A stretch of 64,000 bases of DNA from Symbiodinium natans (GCA_905221605.1 CAJNDS010000140.1:152685-216684); one strand, 5' to 3'. Shown: positions 10,386-22,560, counted from the stretch's first letter. The notes: a model not told the origin generated them from the letters alone. Program-made: numbers and translations.

Positions 10386-10922
10386 CACTTTAGAAAGTTT
10401 GTTTGTGAGCTGGGGGCCCTCGGACCTGCAACGTCGCAGTGTCAACGTCCCCCCACTGAAAGACCCAAGGGGAAGCCCGGAGCATTTCCGGCAAACAGGG
10501 CAAACTCCATGCTCCCATTACGCGGAAGGCAGCATGACAGGTATCAAGTCGGAGGCATGCACAGAAGCAGGGGTGCATATGGGTGCATTTGCGCTGAGGT
10601 GCGTAGAGGGTTGCTTGTGGCCCAACGAAGAGACTCTGAGCGGGGTCAGTTAAGGGAGGTCTGCACATCTGAGATGACATGCAACCCAAAGAAGAAAAAA
10701 ACAATCATTGCAGGCCATGCGGTGCGCGAGCCACTCTTCCAAGCCAACTACAAAGCGGAAGCAAGTGGAAGCAACTTCTGGGATCGTGCGCCTGGCAACC
10801 CGAATATGCTGCGCATGCCAATTGTCAATCACCTCCTGCCAAATATCTGGAAGGACAGAAGGACAGACCCTCCGGCATTCATGCATACGGAGTGGCATTC
10901 GGCACGGCTATACCTACTACCA
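10386..10922. other. No recognisable gene; left edge of 646-bp repeats
   Basis: A 242-codon plus frame (10380-11108) covers this stretch but shows no family motif. The last 100 bases ('ggaaggacagaaggacag' onward) faintly resemble the corresponding place in the 646-bp units, so the ancestral repeat may have begun here. Confidence 0.4.
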
Positions 10923-12810
10923 CGCTCATCAGCAAGCCTCATATCATCCGACGTCCCACGAAAGATACTGAGCTGTAAAACGGAGCGTGTGTCCACGGCA
11001 GCTCTGCTCAGGCCAATCCATGACCCAAGCCACGTTTCTCTCGCCATGCTGGACAACCACTCAACTCAAGCTGAGCTATGCAAGTGCAAGAGGCTTAGAG
11101 ACTCCTAGAGAAGCTGCTCGCGCACGCTGCAGGCGCTGAAGGCAAGTCAAACAACCACCGGAAAGTACGAACAGCGCTACAGCTAGGGAAGCCGGTCCTC
11201 TAAGACGCCCACAGCACCGTTCGGCTTTGTCATGTCTTATGTTATCACATCAGCAGTTTCCACGAATGCTGCTGGTACTGCAGACCCGGCACGGCACCAC
11301 AATCTTCGGCCAACTGGCAAGCGACAGCAACTTGTGGGGAGCACACAGTGCAGTTTGGACTTGAACTGATGGAAACACAACCTCACATCTTACATGCGGA
11401 GCCTTGCCACGTGGCACATAGACGGCGTGCGTGGACGCACCACGACGTTGTCGGTTAGGACAATAGTACAGCTCAAACCGGCATTCTAGCGCGTACCTTC
11501 CAAGGACGGGAGGACACATATGGCAAACATGCACGCTTTGGCGTTGAGAACGCCCACACCTTCCACAACGCTCATCAGCAAGCCTCATATCATCCGACGT
11601 CCCACGAAAGCTACTGCGCTGTAAAACGGAGCGTGTGTCCACGGCAGCTCTGCTCAGGCCAATCCATGACCCGAGCTACGTTTCTCTCGCCACGCTGGAC
11701 AACCACTCAACTCAAGCTGAGCTGCGCAAGTGCAAGAGGCTTAGAGACTCCTAGAGAAGCTGCTCGCGCACGCTGCAGGCGCTGAAGGCAAGTCAAACAA
11801 CCACCGGAAAGTACGAACAGCGCTACAGCTAGGGAAGCCGGTCCTCTAAGACGCCCACAGCACCGTTCGGCTTTGTCATGTCTTATGTTATCACATCAGC
11901 AGTTTCCACGAATGCTGCTGGTACTGCAGACCCGGCACGGCACCACAATCTTCGGCCAACTGGCAAGCGACAGCAACTTGTGGGGAGCACACAGTGCAGT
12001 TTGGACTTGAACTGATGGAAACACAACCTCACATCTTACATGCGGAGCCTTGCCACGTGGCACATAGACGGCGTGCGTGGACGCACCACGACGTTGTCGG
12101 TTAGGACAATAGTACAGCTCAAACCGGCATTCTAGCGCGTACCTTCCAAGGACGGGAGGACACATATGGCAAACATGCACGCTTTGGCGTTGAGAACGCC
12201 CACACCTTCCACAACGCTCATCAGCAAGCCTCATATCATCCGACGTCCCACGAAAGCTACTGCGCTGTAAAACGGAGCGTGTGTCCACGGCAGCTCTGCT
12301 CAGGCCAATCCATGACCCGAGCTACGTTTCTCTCGCCACGCTGGACAACCACTCAACTCAAGCTGAGCTGCGCAAGTGCAAGAGGCTTAGAGACTCCTAG
12401 AGAAGCTGCTCGCGCACGCTGCAGGCGCTGAAGGCAAGTCAAACAACCACCGGAAAGTACGAACAGCGCTACAGCTAGGGAAGCCGGTCCTCTAAGACGC
12501 CCACAGCACCATTCGGCTTTGTCATGTCTTATGTTATCACATCAGCAGTTTCCACGAATGCTGCTGGTACTGCAGACCCGGCACGGCACCACAATTTTCG
12601 GCCAACTGGCAAGCGACAGCAACCGGTGGGGAGCACACAGTGCAGTTTGGACTTGAACTGATGGAAACACAACCTCACATCTTACATGCGGAGCCTTGCC
12701 GCATGGCACGTAGACTGCGTGCGTGGATGCACCACGACGTTGTGGGTTATGACAAAAGTACAGCTCAAACCGACGTTCTAGCACATACCTTCGAACAAAG
12801 CTACTGCAGT
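10923..12810. repeat. 646-bp tandem repeat, about three copies
   Basis: The units start at 10923, 11569 and 12215 ('cgctcatcagcaagcctcat'). The first unit differs at a few bases near its left end. The second is identical by eye to the overlapping part of the first. The third shows scattered substitutions (cgttcgg/cattcgg, cttgtgg/ccggtgg) and is truncated near 12788, followed by a decayed fragment (about 12795-12905) with 'gctactgcagtgtaaaacg'. A 130-codon minus frame (11250-11642, repeated at 11896-12288) is present in identical form, but its protein is not recognisable. Confidence 0.95.
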
Positions 12811-12905
12811 GTAAAACGCTCGTGCGTCCACGGCAGCTTTTTGCTCAAGTCAACCCATGACCCAAGCACTGCTTGTGGACCTGGTGTATGTCGTGCTGGA
12901 CAATG

Positions 12906-14404
12906 GCTCGGCGCTAGGAGCAATCACACCAGTTTGCATTGGGGCATCATTAGAGTCTGCCAAGAGCGCCCATTTCAGATTCTAAACTGGAACGTCAGTG
13001 GGGTCTCTGGCAACACCTTGGCATTTTTGCGGGAACCCATTTTAAACACCCTTGCCCCTCACTTGCAAGCTTTGACGGCCTTTGTTCCTACTGGTAGCTC
13101 CGAAACTGGGGATGGACTCACACCCCGTCAGCCAGGCTCCATTGACCCTTGAAAAGTTTTACGTGCAATGCAAACGCTCAAGAAAGGGAAAGCAATTGCT
13201 AGCACAAACGAACAGCGCTACGGCTAGGGAAGGCGGCGTTCTACGGAGAGGCGCACGTGCTCTGGCACAGCACTTGTTGGCGCTTGTTGCAGCTTTGCGG
13301 CAATTGCCAAGTGCAAGCTGCACAGCTTACCTCCTTCAGTGCTCCTTCCATCCTGGAATCCTGGTCCAACGTTTGTTGTCACAAATGCTCCCGAAAGTCT
13401 CTGGTGCCACCCTGCTCTCCGCCTGCATCACAGTCCGCCTGAGAGCTCCGTGGGCCCACACGGTTCGCTTTGCTGCTGGCTTAGGCATGCCCAGGGGAGC
13501 ACCCAACAGACGCAGTGGCACAAAGAACTGCAAGAGAAGCGGATGCCCCCTCAAGGCCAAAAAGGAAACAGGGAAGGACTGTGAGAGGTCAAGCGAGAAA
13601 AAGTTCGTTGGCGCGCTGCCGCTAGCACGCAGCCTTCTGAGAGATGGCAAGGGCGAGCATAGGCAGCAGAGCAGGCGTGCGCGCACCGTGCCATCATCTG
13701 AGGGCACAACACCGTTTTTCAATGCCTGGACGCCAAGATGCTCAAATCCCTGCAGTCCCTACGTATCGGAGGTGCGCTGGAGTCTTTGATTTTTTCTGCA
13801 CTCAGGATCGACCCAGTGCAACTTCGGGTCTTCACAAGCCTGCGGCGCCGAAGGGCGGCCGTGGGTGATGCATCGATTGCTGAAAGGCATCGGGGTCATG
13901 TCACGAGGCATCGGGTCAGGGAGCAGCGTGTCTTGTCCGAGGGAAGGAGCTTGCAGAAAAGGCTCACGCCCAGACCTTTGTCAGCTTGTGGGACGCGTGG
14001 ACTATGCAGGTGCCACAAGCGCAGGAAGGCATCGGACATTCGCCCTGTGCTGTGAGGGTTCTGGCATGGGAACGTCCTGGCCTAAGCCGCTGCCCTCGGC
14101 ACCTTCCCAGCAGGGTGGGGCGCCTGAACCTGGCCATCGTCAAGTAGAAGAAGGGTCCGGCTTCACAATCCCGGCGGGCGAAGACCACGCAAAGACAAGC
14201 GCAAGCTTCCAAGGCAGGGAGCCGCACCAAAGGCAACCCATGCCGCCAAAACCGTACGAGGAGCTTTTCGAATGACCCAATGTCGCACTGACAGGCACAG
14301 CCCAGCTGCACCAAGTCGAAAAGGAGGTTGAAGACTTGAGGGCCACAGGGCCGCCAGCTACGCGGCTAAGGACTGCCACACGCCTGCTGCCGCAGAGCCA
14401 GCAC
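12906..14404. other. No recognisable gene
   Basis: Frames of 235 codons (13082-13789, plus) and 136 codons (13865-14275, plus) are open. The latter ends 'PPKPYEELFE' and looks somewhat protein-like, and another plus frame just after it reads 'HQVEKEVEDLRA'. These may be fragments of one decayed coding region, but no family was recognised. Confidence 0.4.
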
Positions 14405-14405
14405 A

Positions 14406-14440
14406 GGCATCAAGGCATCAAGGCATCAAGGCATGAAGGC
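14406..14440. repeat. 8-bp tandem repeat, about 4 copies
   Basis: Four copies of ggcatcaa, the last being ggcatgaa, followed by ggcaatt. A short slippage repeat. Confidence 0.9.
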
Positions 14441-16661
14441 AATTGGGAGGACATGGGTGCGTCCTAATCTAGCCAAAGCCCCCAAGAAGAGGCAGCGACC
14501 GAGCGAAGCTGCGGGCCGCCTCAAGATCCCGAGGACAGCTCTGACCCACAAGCACAAGTCAGCAAACCCTCGTGACTGTCACGACTTCTCCTTCCTCGAC
14601 GTAAGGTGATGCAGGTGATCCATGAAACGCTTCCCCACGGCCACACGGGGCTGCAAAGACCCCAACTACGGGAAGTAGGGCCCAGGAGGCGTGCACCGCG
14701 CAGCCCCAGCACACGGTCATGTCGGGGACTAGCCGCCTGGCCTCCGACACGACCCTCAAGCGCCGGACTTGGACTTTCAATTCAAAGCGCGCTGTGGCTG
14801 TTGGGGTTCCAAGGCTCCGCCTGACACAGTGCGGATTCGAGGTCTAACAAGGCTCGAACTCATGCCCGGGGCCACATGCTCGCCGTCGAGCCCAACTTTC
14901 ATGCCTCCGGCTTCCAGTGGATGAGCTGCGGCACTCGGAGCTTTGTGAGGTACAACAAGCATTCCGAAGCTTTAGATAGAATGCAAGACAGGCGGTGCCT
15001 TGCTCTGAGCCGTGTGCCAGGAATGAGGCCCTCGGAGGAAAACTGCATTTCGGCAACCGCCTGTGTGCTTACCCAGGTGCTCCCGTTCAGGTATGTTCCT
15101 TCGGTGACCTGTTGGTACAGCTTTCCTTGCAGCTTGCCTACGCGACCTGCTGGCCGTTGCAGGCGATGCCCGCGGCAAAACATCACCCGTGTTTGCTCAA
15201 CACACCTGAGTCCTCACTTAGTAATTGGTGACCTTTTGGTCTCTGACGAGCGCAATCAGGCAGGGCAAGACATCAGATAACTTTTGCCGGCGAGAGTGGG
15301 GGCAAGCAGCTGTCGATTGGGCAAAACCTGGCAAAACCTGGCAAAACACGAATTCTCACACGCCAGCCTTCTCACATAATTCGGCGAACTGCTTCATTGC
15401 TAGCGTTGTCAGTCACAGGCAAGCCAACGACTCCAACCCATGCGGTAGAACCACTCTGAGAAGCTTGGGGGCTGAGGTAACAAAGCTCCTTAGAATCTTG
15501 AGGCACCTTCCCATGTTGAGCGCATGAATCTGGCTGGCCATCGTCATGCCACCGGAAGAGCCCAGCTTGAACAGTTTCCAGGGGCATGCCTCGACTCGCG
15601 TTGGCCTTCCCAACTGTTGCTTGAAGCTCGTCTGCTTGGCTGCGCGAGAAGGTCTTTCCGAACATCGCGGCAACGGCAAAACATGCCCATGATTGCAGCA
15701 CACACGCCTGAGTCCTCACTTAGCGATTTAAGAACCCGGCGTAACCTGCTTGCCTCGCACGAGATGCACAATACATCATCGACATCACCCGGCATGGTGA
15801 ATGGTGCAAATTCTCGACCGGCTTCTCAGACTGAGATTGCGGCTCCATTGCTCGTGGCATAGAAGCACCAATATTGACGCTTGAGGGCGGGCAAAACACT
15901 GGATTGAATCATCTCACCTTCAGAAGCTCTGATTCAAGCTACTCGAATTTTTCCTTTTGATTTTTGTTTGCCTTCCGGGACCGGGCAGCACCTTCCCAGC
16001 ATGGTCCTGACTACCCATCGTCAAGCCACGCAAGAGCCCAGCTTGGAAATCAAGCACAAGTTTGCAGCGGCAGCACTTGACTCACCTTTGCCTTGAAAGC
16101 CCCCCACAGCCACAAGCGGCAAGCGGGCCTACACGCTGAACAGGCAGAATTGAAGCAATACGGTGGAACCGTCTCAATCTGAGCCGACCGGAATTCGCTA
16201 AGCTACAAGGCTGACGCATGCTGACGCGATCTGAAAAGGAAAACTCTCGATCTCTTTCTCTGTGCCGTTGTTTCCACGTGAGTCAGACTGGCAATGGTCA
16301 AGTTCGCCAGTCCACAGTAAACGCTTTCGCTAGGCCCATGCGGCACCAAGTTCATCATGGGGAGGCAGGAAAGAAAGAGCTTGCTAAGCTTGGCACCAGT
16401 TTACCTGCACTGCACACGGCTCCCAAACTGGCAAGTGGCTTTCTGATCTTTCTAGCTCCAACACGCTGGGTCCGCTGGCACACTGCCAGTTCAAGCGCTG
16501 CATGTTCATCTTCTGCAGAGGAGATGGGCCGCAGCCACACCCCACACACCTCAGCATCAACTCAGGATGGCTGTCGGAGTGGAAATGAAACTTTCGGGTG
16601 GTTTGCGTTGCGCCCTCCAGCTGGGCCTCCCGGCGATTCCAAGCCATCGTTGATGGTCGGC
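14441..16661. other. No recognisable gene; short repeats
   Basis: No gene was recognised (longest frames 150 codons plus at 16218-16670 and 134 codons plus at 14876-15280). A 10-bp unit 'gcaaaacctg' occurs in tandem at about 15329-15355. Two related stretches of about 70 bp, 15165-15240 and 15670-15740, share 'cggcaaaacat' and 'ctgagtcctcacttag' and mark an old dispersed repeat. Confidence 0.45.
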
Positions 16662-16755
16662 AAGCCGTAGTCAAGGATCCATAGGGAATTTAAAAGGAAA
16701 CATCAAAAGCCGTCCAAAACAGCTGAAGCCAAGGCTTTGGGGGTAAGCTCACATG
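16662..16755 (+). repeat. Dispersed repeat, copy 2 of 2
   Basis: Counterpart of 8-95, sharing 'aagccg', 'caaggatcc', 'agggaa', 'ccaaaacagctga' and 'gggggtaag' with small indels. Confidence 0.5.
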
Positions 16756-16925
16756 TTGGGACCCGTGCAGACCTTCTGTACCGAGCCTCGGAGCTTTTTA
16801 AAGAAACTACAGAACCTTTTTAAAGCAAACTAGAGAGCGGTTGTCCCGAAAGCATTTCACGCCACGATTAAAACCTCGCACATCCTTGCATCATCCGTTA
16901 CAGTACGACATCCATCGCGACATCT

Positions 16926-17134
16926 AACGAAGACCCCTCACGAAGACCACCCACCATCCATCACGACATCCATCCATGCATCAACGATAACAAAGAACCT
17001 TCAAGAAGACCACCCGCCATCCATCACGACATCCATCACGACATCGAGAACGAAGAACCTTCACGAAGACCACCCGACATCAATCACGACAGTCATCCAT
17101 GCGTCAAAGACAACGAAGAACCTTCACGAAGACC
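16926..17134 (+). repeat. 63-bp minisatellite, 3 copies plus a partial
   Basis: Units beginning 'aacgaagaaccttcacgaag' start at 16926, 16989, 17049 and 17112 (spacings 63, 60, 63). Each ends in a run of 'catcacgacatcc'-type words, themselves short internal repeats. The last unit runs directly into the open frames at 17099-17471. Confidence 0.9.
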
Positions 17135-17471
17135 TGGGCAACTCAGGACTCGCAGAATGACTGGCGGATTCCATATGTCATGCATGTTATGGATGGGGCT
17201 CCTTACTTGGTGCGGGTCGGCGGGGACGGTACGAACTACGAATGGCACGGGGGGTGGGCAACATGGACGGAGCCTCATGATAGCCCTGAGCTCAAACTCT
17301 TGCGCAGATCCTCGGAGCTCGTTGAAGAAAGCATCTCGCGGGTCGAAGGGCAAAGGCAAAGCTTCAGGCAAAAGCGATGGTCGCGAGCACGGATTCGGAC
17401 ACGTGGGCATGGGCACGGTTTCACATCCTACACCAGTTGGATTTGCAAGTGCATATGGTGACGAAGATTAA
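17099..17471 (+). CDS. Unrecognised overlapping open frames, possible 3' exon
   Basis: Two plus frames overlap. One (17099-17461) includes 'WRIPYVMHVMDGAPYLVRVG' and 'YEWHGGWATW', rich in Trp/Tyr and unlike chance GC-rich translation. The other (17157-17471) ends with a Lys/Gly/Ser-rich stretch 'KKASRGSKGKGKASGKSDG' and 'FASAYGDED' before a stop. A single frameshift between them would join a folded-looking part to a basic tail, so this may be the broken or spliced 3' end of a gene. I cannot name a family. The AT/GC context does not change at its edges. Confidence 0.3.
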
Positions 17472-17943
17472 CCCTTGAATTCGCCTGGCGACTTTCGAGA
17501 TGGTCGTTTACGGATCACCCCGCAGCATAAACATCATAAACTGTGTCCAGCAGCTCGTGCGCGTCAGGGCGCTGCGCGCGCCGCCCGCCGTCTCGGCGGT
17601 GTGGCATCGTGGGAACATAGCCCTTTCCCCATAGGGGTCGTGTTTGCCTGCGCAACAGAAGCCTTGGCTGCCTTCAGCGCCGCTTTTCTCCTAGCTCCAG
17701 TCAATGCCGGGGCGGCCCCCCCGGCCCGGTGGGCGAGCGGAGACCACACCGGCACTAGTGGCCGGACGGCATCATGCCGTCAGCGGCAGGCAACTCGCAA
17801 GGAGGGGCGACCTCCCAGCGCTCGTCGGCAAGGACCTCGCTGAAATCCGGCGTCAGGCCATCGACGTTGGCTGTGCTGCAGTTGACACTACCCTGGTCTC
17901 GCCTCTGGACTCAACGGGCCAGCCACGTCGCCACCAACAATAC
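17472..17943. other. No recognisable gene
   Basis: GC-rich spacer. A 122-codon plus frame (17475-17843) has an Ala/Arg/Pro composition typical of chance translation. Confidence 0.45.
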
Positions 17944-18232
17944 ACCGTAGGGCCCGTAGGGACCGTAGAGCCCGCAGAGGCCGTACAGGCCGTAGGAGCC
18001 CGTAGGCGCCCACAGAGCCGCACGGCCCGTAAGAGCCCGTATGAGCCCGTAGGGCCCGTAAGGCCCGTAAGGCCCGTAGAGCCCGTAGAGCCCATACGGT
18101 CCCATAAAGCCCGTAAAGCCTGTACGGTCCTCAAGACCCCCAAGGCCCGTAAGGCCCGTAGAGCCCGTAAGGCCCGTAAAGCCCCTAAGCCCGTACGGCC
18201 CGCGCAGGCCCGTACGCACCCGTACGGGCCTG
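17944..18232. repeat. GC-rich 9-bp minisatellite, about 32 units
   Basis: A continuous run of 9-mers related to ggcccgtaa / gagcccgta / gggcccgta. The period is divisible by three, so several frames stay open. On plus it reads ARKARK or PVRPVEP, and on minus it reads Gly-X-Y triplets (YGPYGPYGLYGL, TGLTGPTG), giving a collagen-like pattern. The units are heterogeneous, so the array is not freshly expanded. It lies inside a 286-codon plus frame (17704-18564) whose flanks are unrecognised. Confidence 0.95.
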
Positions 18233-19843
18233 CGCGGCCCTGGCCTGGCGAGAGACCTTTCTCACTTCTGCAGCCTTCCGAATCATTTTGCTTCGGCGCC
18301 TGCACCTCCCCCTTTCCTCGACTCCGCCACATCAGGCCACTTGCGTCCTGTGCGCACCTCTTGAACGGGCTGCCGCTCGTGTCTGTGGCGAGGCGGGTGC
18401 TTCCGCGACCTCAGTGTCGCCAGGACGATAGGCGCATCGATGACATTGCCAATGGCCTGCCTGCGTGGGGCGGCGTCCAGCTCGCTGCTTCGTATCTGCT
18501 TCGTCCCTCCAGCGTCCGCCGCTCTCGAGCGCGAGTACGACGAGCCGACAGCGTGGGGAGTTGAGAAGCCCAGGGTAGGTCCGCTCCGTTGCTCGCTGGG
18601 TGGTGCGGATCGCTAAGGCCGAGAAGTGCCTCTGCGCAGGGCGCCTACCCCACACAGACGCATAACCGCCTGGAGCCTCCCACCACGAATCCGCACCTGG
18701 CAGGTGGTCCAAACAGCTAGGCGTCGCAGCACAAGGCCTGGCCTGTGGGCGTGGCTCCGTACACAAGCATGTCTAATCGCCTCCATTGCTGCGGGACCGC
18801 CTGCCCCTCCGGCCCGACCGCCTCGCGAGCGACCGCGGACCCACGCGCGCTCCACAACTTTGGCTCGCCGTGCGAGCAGGCCGGTGCGTGGGCAGGGCGT
18901 GGTCACCGAAGCAGTCCACCTGCCCGCCGCAGCCTGGCGCTGGGCCGCAACGTCCCGAGGCGATGGGTATAAGGGCATGCGCAAGCGCCGGCGTAAGGCC
19001 AACTGCATGGCATCTGACGACAGCGTCGTGGCAGCCTCGGTAGGGATGGCGGTGAACCATGCTCCTGGCCCTGCCTGCGAACGGAGTAGCCCGGTGGCTG
19101 GCTGGCAGGGTTGGCAGCAAAACGCGGTCGCGAAAGTAGAGGTTGCGTGTACGCGACGCGGAGCCCTCCCAACACGGCCGGCAGCGCTGCTATTGCGCGG
19201 GCGTGCTTTGCGTCGTCTGGCGCGATCCCCCCCCCCCAGCCTCGTCATGCGCTTCGGCGTACGGGGTCACATCGTGTGGCGGAACGGTGCGGAGAGAATG
19301 GTGGGCCCGCTGGGAGGCACACATGGCAAGCAGCAGCCAAGCGTGCGTGTCGGGAAGGAGGGGCGCTCTCGGAAAGACACGTGGAATGCGAAAGCAGCAT
19401 CCCTGTGCCAACCATTCGCGCAGGTCTGCAGGCCTGCTGCATCCTGCAGCCGCGGCAGCCTGGAGGCTTGGCGGCAACGCTCGACCGCTGTTGAACTCCG
19501 CTGTTGCAGCACAAGGCAGTGCAGGTAAGAAGTCAAACCTGGGCTGTGCAGGCTCAACATCCGCCGCTTGGCCGGCCACCAGCCTCCCAAGGATGGGCAC
19601 GGTGGGGTGTTTTGGCGGTCGCCGTCTAGCAAGCGGCGCCGTCCTCGGAGTCCGCCTCCGCTGCCCGCAGCGGACAGCGACGTGCCGCTGGCCGATGTCC
19701 GCCAGTTCGCAGCTGACACGGCGCCTAGCAGGCTGCCACTGCGATGAGGCCCTTGCCGACAGGGGTCGCCGGGGACCACGACTTTTCACGTGCAGGTGGA
19801 AACCATCGCGACAAAAAAAATATAATTCGGATCTGGCCCCAAC
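18233..19843. other. GC-rich region, no recognisable gene
   Basis: Very GC-rich sequence with frames of 300 codons (18626-19528, plus), 252 codons (19143-19901, plus), 211 codons (18613-19248, minus) and 199 codons (19190-19789, minus). They overlap each other in all senses and are dominated by Arg, Ala, Pro and Gly, as expected from chance. No motif was found. Confidence 0.5.
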
Positions 19844-20150
19844 ATGTCAGGTGATGGACGGACAACCTTTGAGCCGGATTCTAACAGGAGTCTGCTGTTA
19901 GAGCTCTGCGAAGATTGCCATTTGCTTGTTGGCAATACTTTTTTTCCACAGCCCGCAAACGTCACGTACTACAACGTTGGAGCGCAGACTTCAAGGCGAA
20001 TTTTGGCCAATTTGATTTCCTTGTGGTGCAGCATGATTGGCTCACATGTGTCTCGCCTGGACTTGCCATTGGCATCTCATCACTTCCGTGTCGTTGCGGC
20101 TCAATTGTCAAGTCCCTAACAAAATCCCTGCGCTTGCACCCTGCGAAATA
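19844..20150 (+). pseudogene. Decayed LINE endonuclease C-terminal part
   Basis: The C-terminal half of an APE-type (exonuclease-endonuclease-phosphatase) endonuclease of a non-LTR retrotransposon. One frame gives 'LLLELCEDCHLLVGNTFF' and 'NVTYYNVG', matching the family's 'N-T-F-F ... T-Y' region. A second frame gives 'FGQFDFLVVQHDWL', matching the 'IDYILV' strand. Back in the first frame, 'LASHHFRVVAAQL' matches the 'SDHRPV' catalytic end, with Asp replaced by His. At least two frameshifts and the lost catalytic Asp make it a pseudogene. It would nick target DNA in an active element. The RT part follows at 20999-21960 on the same strand, in the expected order. Confidence 0.75.
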
Positions 20151-20749
<599 letters not shown>

Positions 20750-20998
20750 TCCCAGACAAACCAAAACGATTTGCATTCAATGGGACGACCGTCAGGTTTC
20801 AGCACATTCAAAGAGCAGCGAACGGGTATTGCTTCGACTTGGCGCGTGCGTGAATGGGGTTCAGCATATGCAGCTTGCGTCCGCGTTTGTTGGCCTGGTC
20901 TGAAAGCTCGGTCGCCTACGTCGTGAAAACCCATACTGTGCTATTGCTGATCGCCGCGTGATGTTGGATATCGTATATGGTGAAATCGTTTCCATGTT

Positions 20999-21960
20999 AT
21001 GGCATTCGTGTGCTCCCACCTTGCGTCCTATACAAGTGGGGCGCCGTCCTCAATCGTTTGTAAACATGCTGCGTGGCGTCGTTGGTGTCGTGAACGCACT
21101 CCTGCTGCCCAGCAGGTCTACAGACTCCACTTTCACCACTTAGTTCGCAAGAAGACCGCCATCTTTTGGCACACTTGGCTTCAATCCCCGGAGCACGGCG
21201 CGCAATCAAATCCAGGAACATCCGGCGACAACTTGGAACCTCCAAATACCTCCAGGCACTGTGTCCCTCGCTGCATGCCCCTCGCGAGAGCGGGGTTCAT
21301 GCCCCTATCTGGTACTGTCTTTCAGTTCTGGGCTGTTGTCCGCTCGGTGTGGCGGCTGCTATAATCAAGCCCTTGAATAAAGCCGGTTCGGCCGAAGAAG
21401 TCAAAAACTACGGACCCATAAGTTTGTTGTGTTGCACATTTAACGATTTCCGAAAGATTGTTGCTAAAGCGCCTGTTGCCACATGTCAGCCCACAAGAAG
21501 ATGAAAGTCAGGCGGGCTTCCGCTGGGGCCCTGAAACACATGTTTAAATTCTTGCTGAATGTCTACGCCTCCGGGCCCGCAAGCGCACGTTCTGCACCTT
21601 CGTTTGTGTGCGGAAAGCATTTGATGTCGCTTGGACGTCCACGCGTGATGGATCCACGTCTCAGCCCTGGTCGGAAACCCGTCAAGGCAGTGTGTTGGGC
21701 CCACTCCTCGTCAGCATCTTGTTTGACAATATTTCTGCGGCTGTCCGTGCAGCTTGTCCTGGCGTTGCTCTCGGCGGGCAGCTGCTCGCCCAGGCTGACG
21801 CTGCTTTATGCTGATGAGTTGGTTGAATCGGCTGAGAACCCTCAAGATCTGCAGCGGGCCCTGGATGGCATTGAAGCCTGGGGATCCAGTTGGAGATTTT
21901 CGTTTGGCATAGGGCCTGAGAAAACCGACCCAACTTTCACTTCCGCCTGCAAGACGCGGC
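20999..21960 (+). pseudogene. Decayed LINE reverse transcriptase
   Basis: The linker and RT domain of the same non-LTR element. The linker shows 'RLHFHHLVRKKTAIFWHTWL' (about 21115-21175). RT blocks then follow in the canonical order but in three frames: 'KPLNKAGSAEEVKNYGPISL' (about 21367-21430), 'VRKAFDVAW' (about 21605-21633), 'RQGSVLGPLLVSILFDNI' (about 21680-21735) and 'LLYADELVESAENPQDLQ' (about 21801-21855). The catalytic YADD box reads YADE at 21807-21818. The block-A aspartate is also not in its usual context ('FVCVRKAFD'). Frameshifts, stops and the altered active site make it non-functional. Homology ends near the G/C-run at 21998. Confidence 0.85.
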
Positions 21961-21995
21961 CTGGTTTACGCGACACGACCACCCCCTCGAGGGCG

Positions 21996-22034
21996 TGGGG
22001 GGGGGGGAGTCCCCCCCCCCTCCCCCCAAAAAAT
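21996..22034. repeat. G-run/C-run near-palindrome
   Basis: A run of G is followed by 'agt' and then a run of C, which could fold into a short GC hairpin or G-quadruplex. Similar C- or G-runs recur at 22069-22079, 22404-22415 and 22672-22683, giving this stretch an unusual homopolymer density. Confidence 0.7.
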
Positions 22035-22154
22035 AGGTACCCGTACCTTTTCCGTTTTTTGTTGATGTTGGGGGGGGGGACCACTTTGACATGAGCACAT
22101 GTCCTGAAGATGCATGCACTACAAAACGATCTTAAGGGAGGTTACTCTCACAGC

Positions 22155-22560
22155 GTCCGGGGTCTCTCCGCAACCTGACCCTTCATAATGGCGGGCTGGA
22201 TGGGTTTCCCCAGTAAAGCAAAAAATCGGAAATAGGTACTTGCTGGGGAGGGGGACTCCACTCTTCTGCTTATGAAACCTAATGAAAACCGCCCTAAACC
22301 CCCCCTCCAGTACCTTTTTTTCCGGTCTTTCCGTAACCTGACCTGACCACACTCAGGCGGAACTGCGGGTTTCCCAGCAAAGCGAAGCATCTGAAATAGG
22401 TACCTGCTGGGGGGGGGACTCTTCTGCTTATGTGAAAACCGCCCTAAACGCCCCCCTCCAGTACTTATTTTGCGGTCTTTCAGCAACCTGACCTTCTTCT
22501 TATGAAACCTAGTAAGAGCCGCCCGAACCCCTGCCTTGCAATACCTATTTTAAGTTCGCA
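22155..22560. repeat. Direct repeat of about 165 bp, two copies plus a partial
   Basis: Units of about 165 bp share 'gcaacctgac' / 'gtaacctgac', 'tttccc-agcaaagc', 'gaaataggtacttgctgggg', 'ggggactc', 'cttctgcttatg', 'aaaccgccctaaac' and 'ccctccagtac'. Copies lie at about 22165-22330 and 22331-22488, with a third, shortened one at 22489-22560. The same 'aaataggtacc' word occurs at 22030 and 22655, so older copies may extend on both sides. Confidence 0.8.

Noticed and set aside
18613-19901. Long overlapping GC-rich open frames (up to 300 codons) as genes
   Set aside because: Frames are open in several phases on both strands at once, with Arg/Ala/Pro/Gly composition and no motifs, as expected when GC-rich DNA lacks stop codons.
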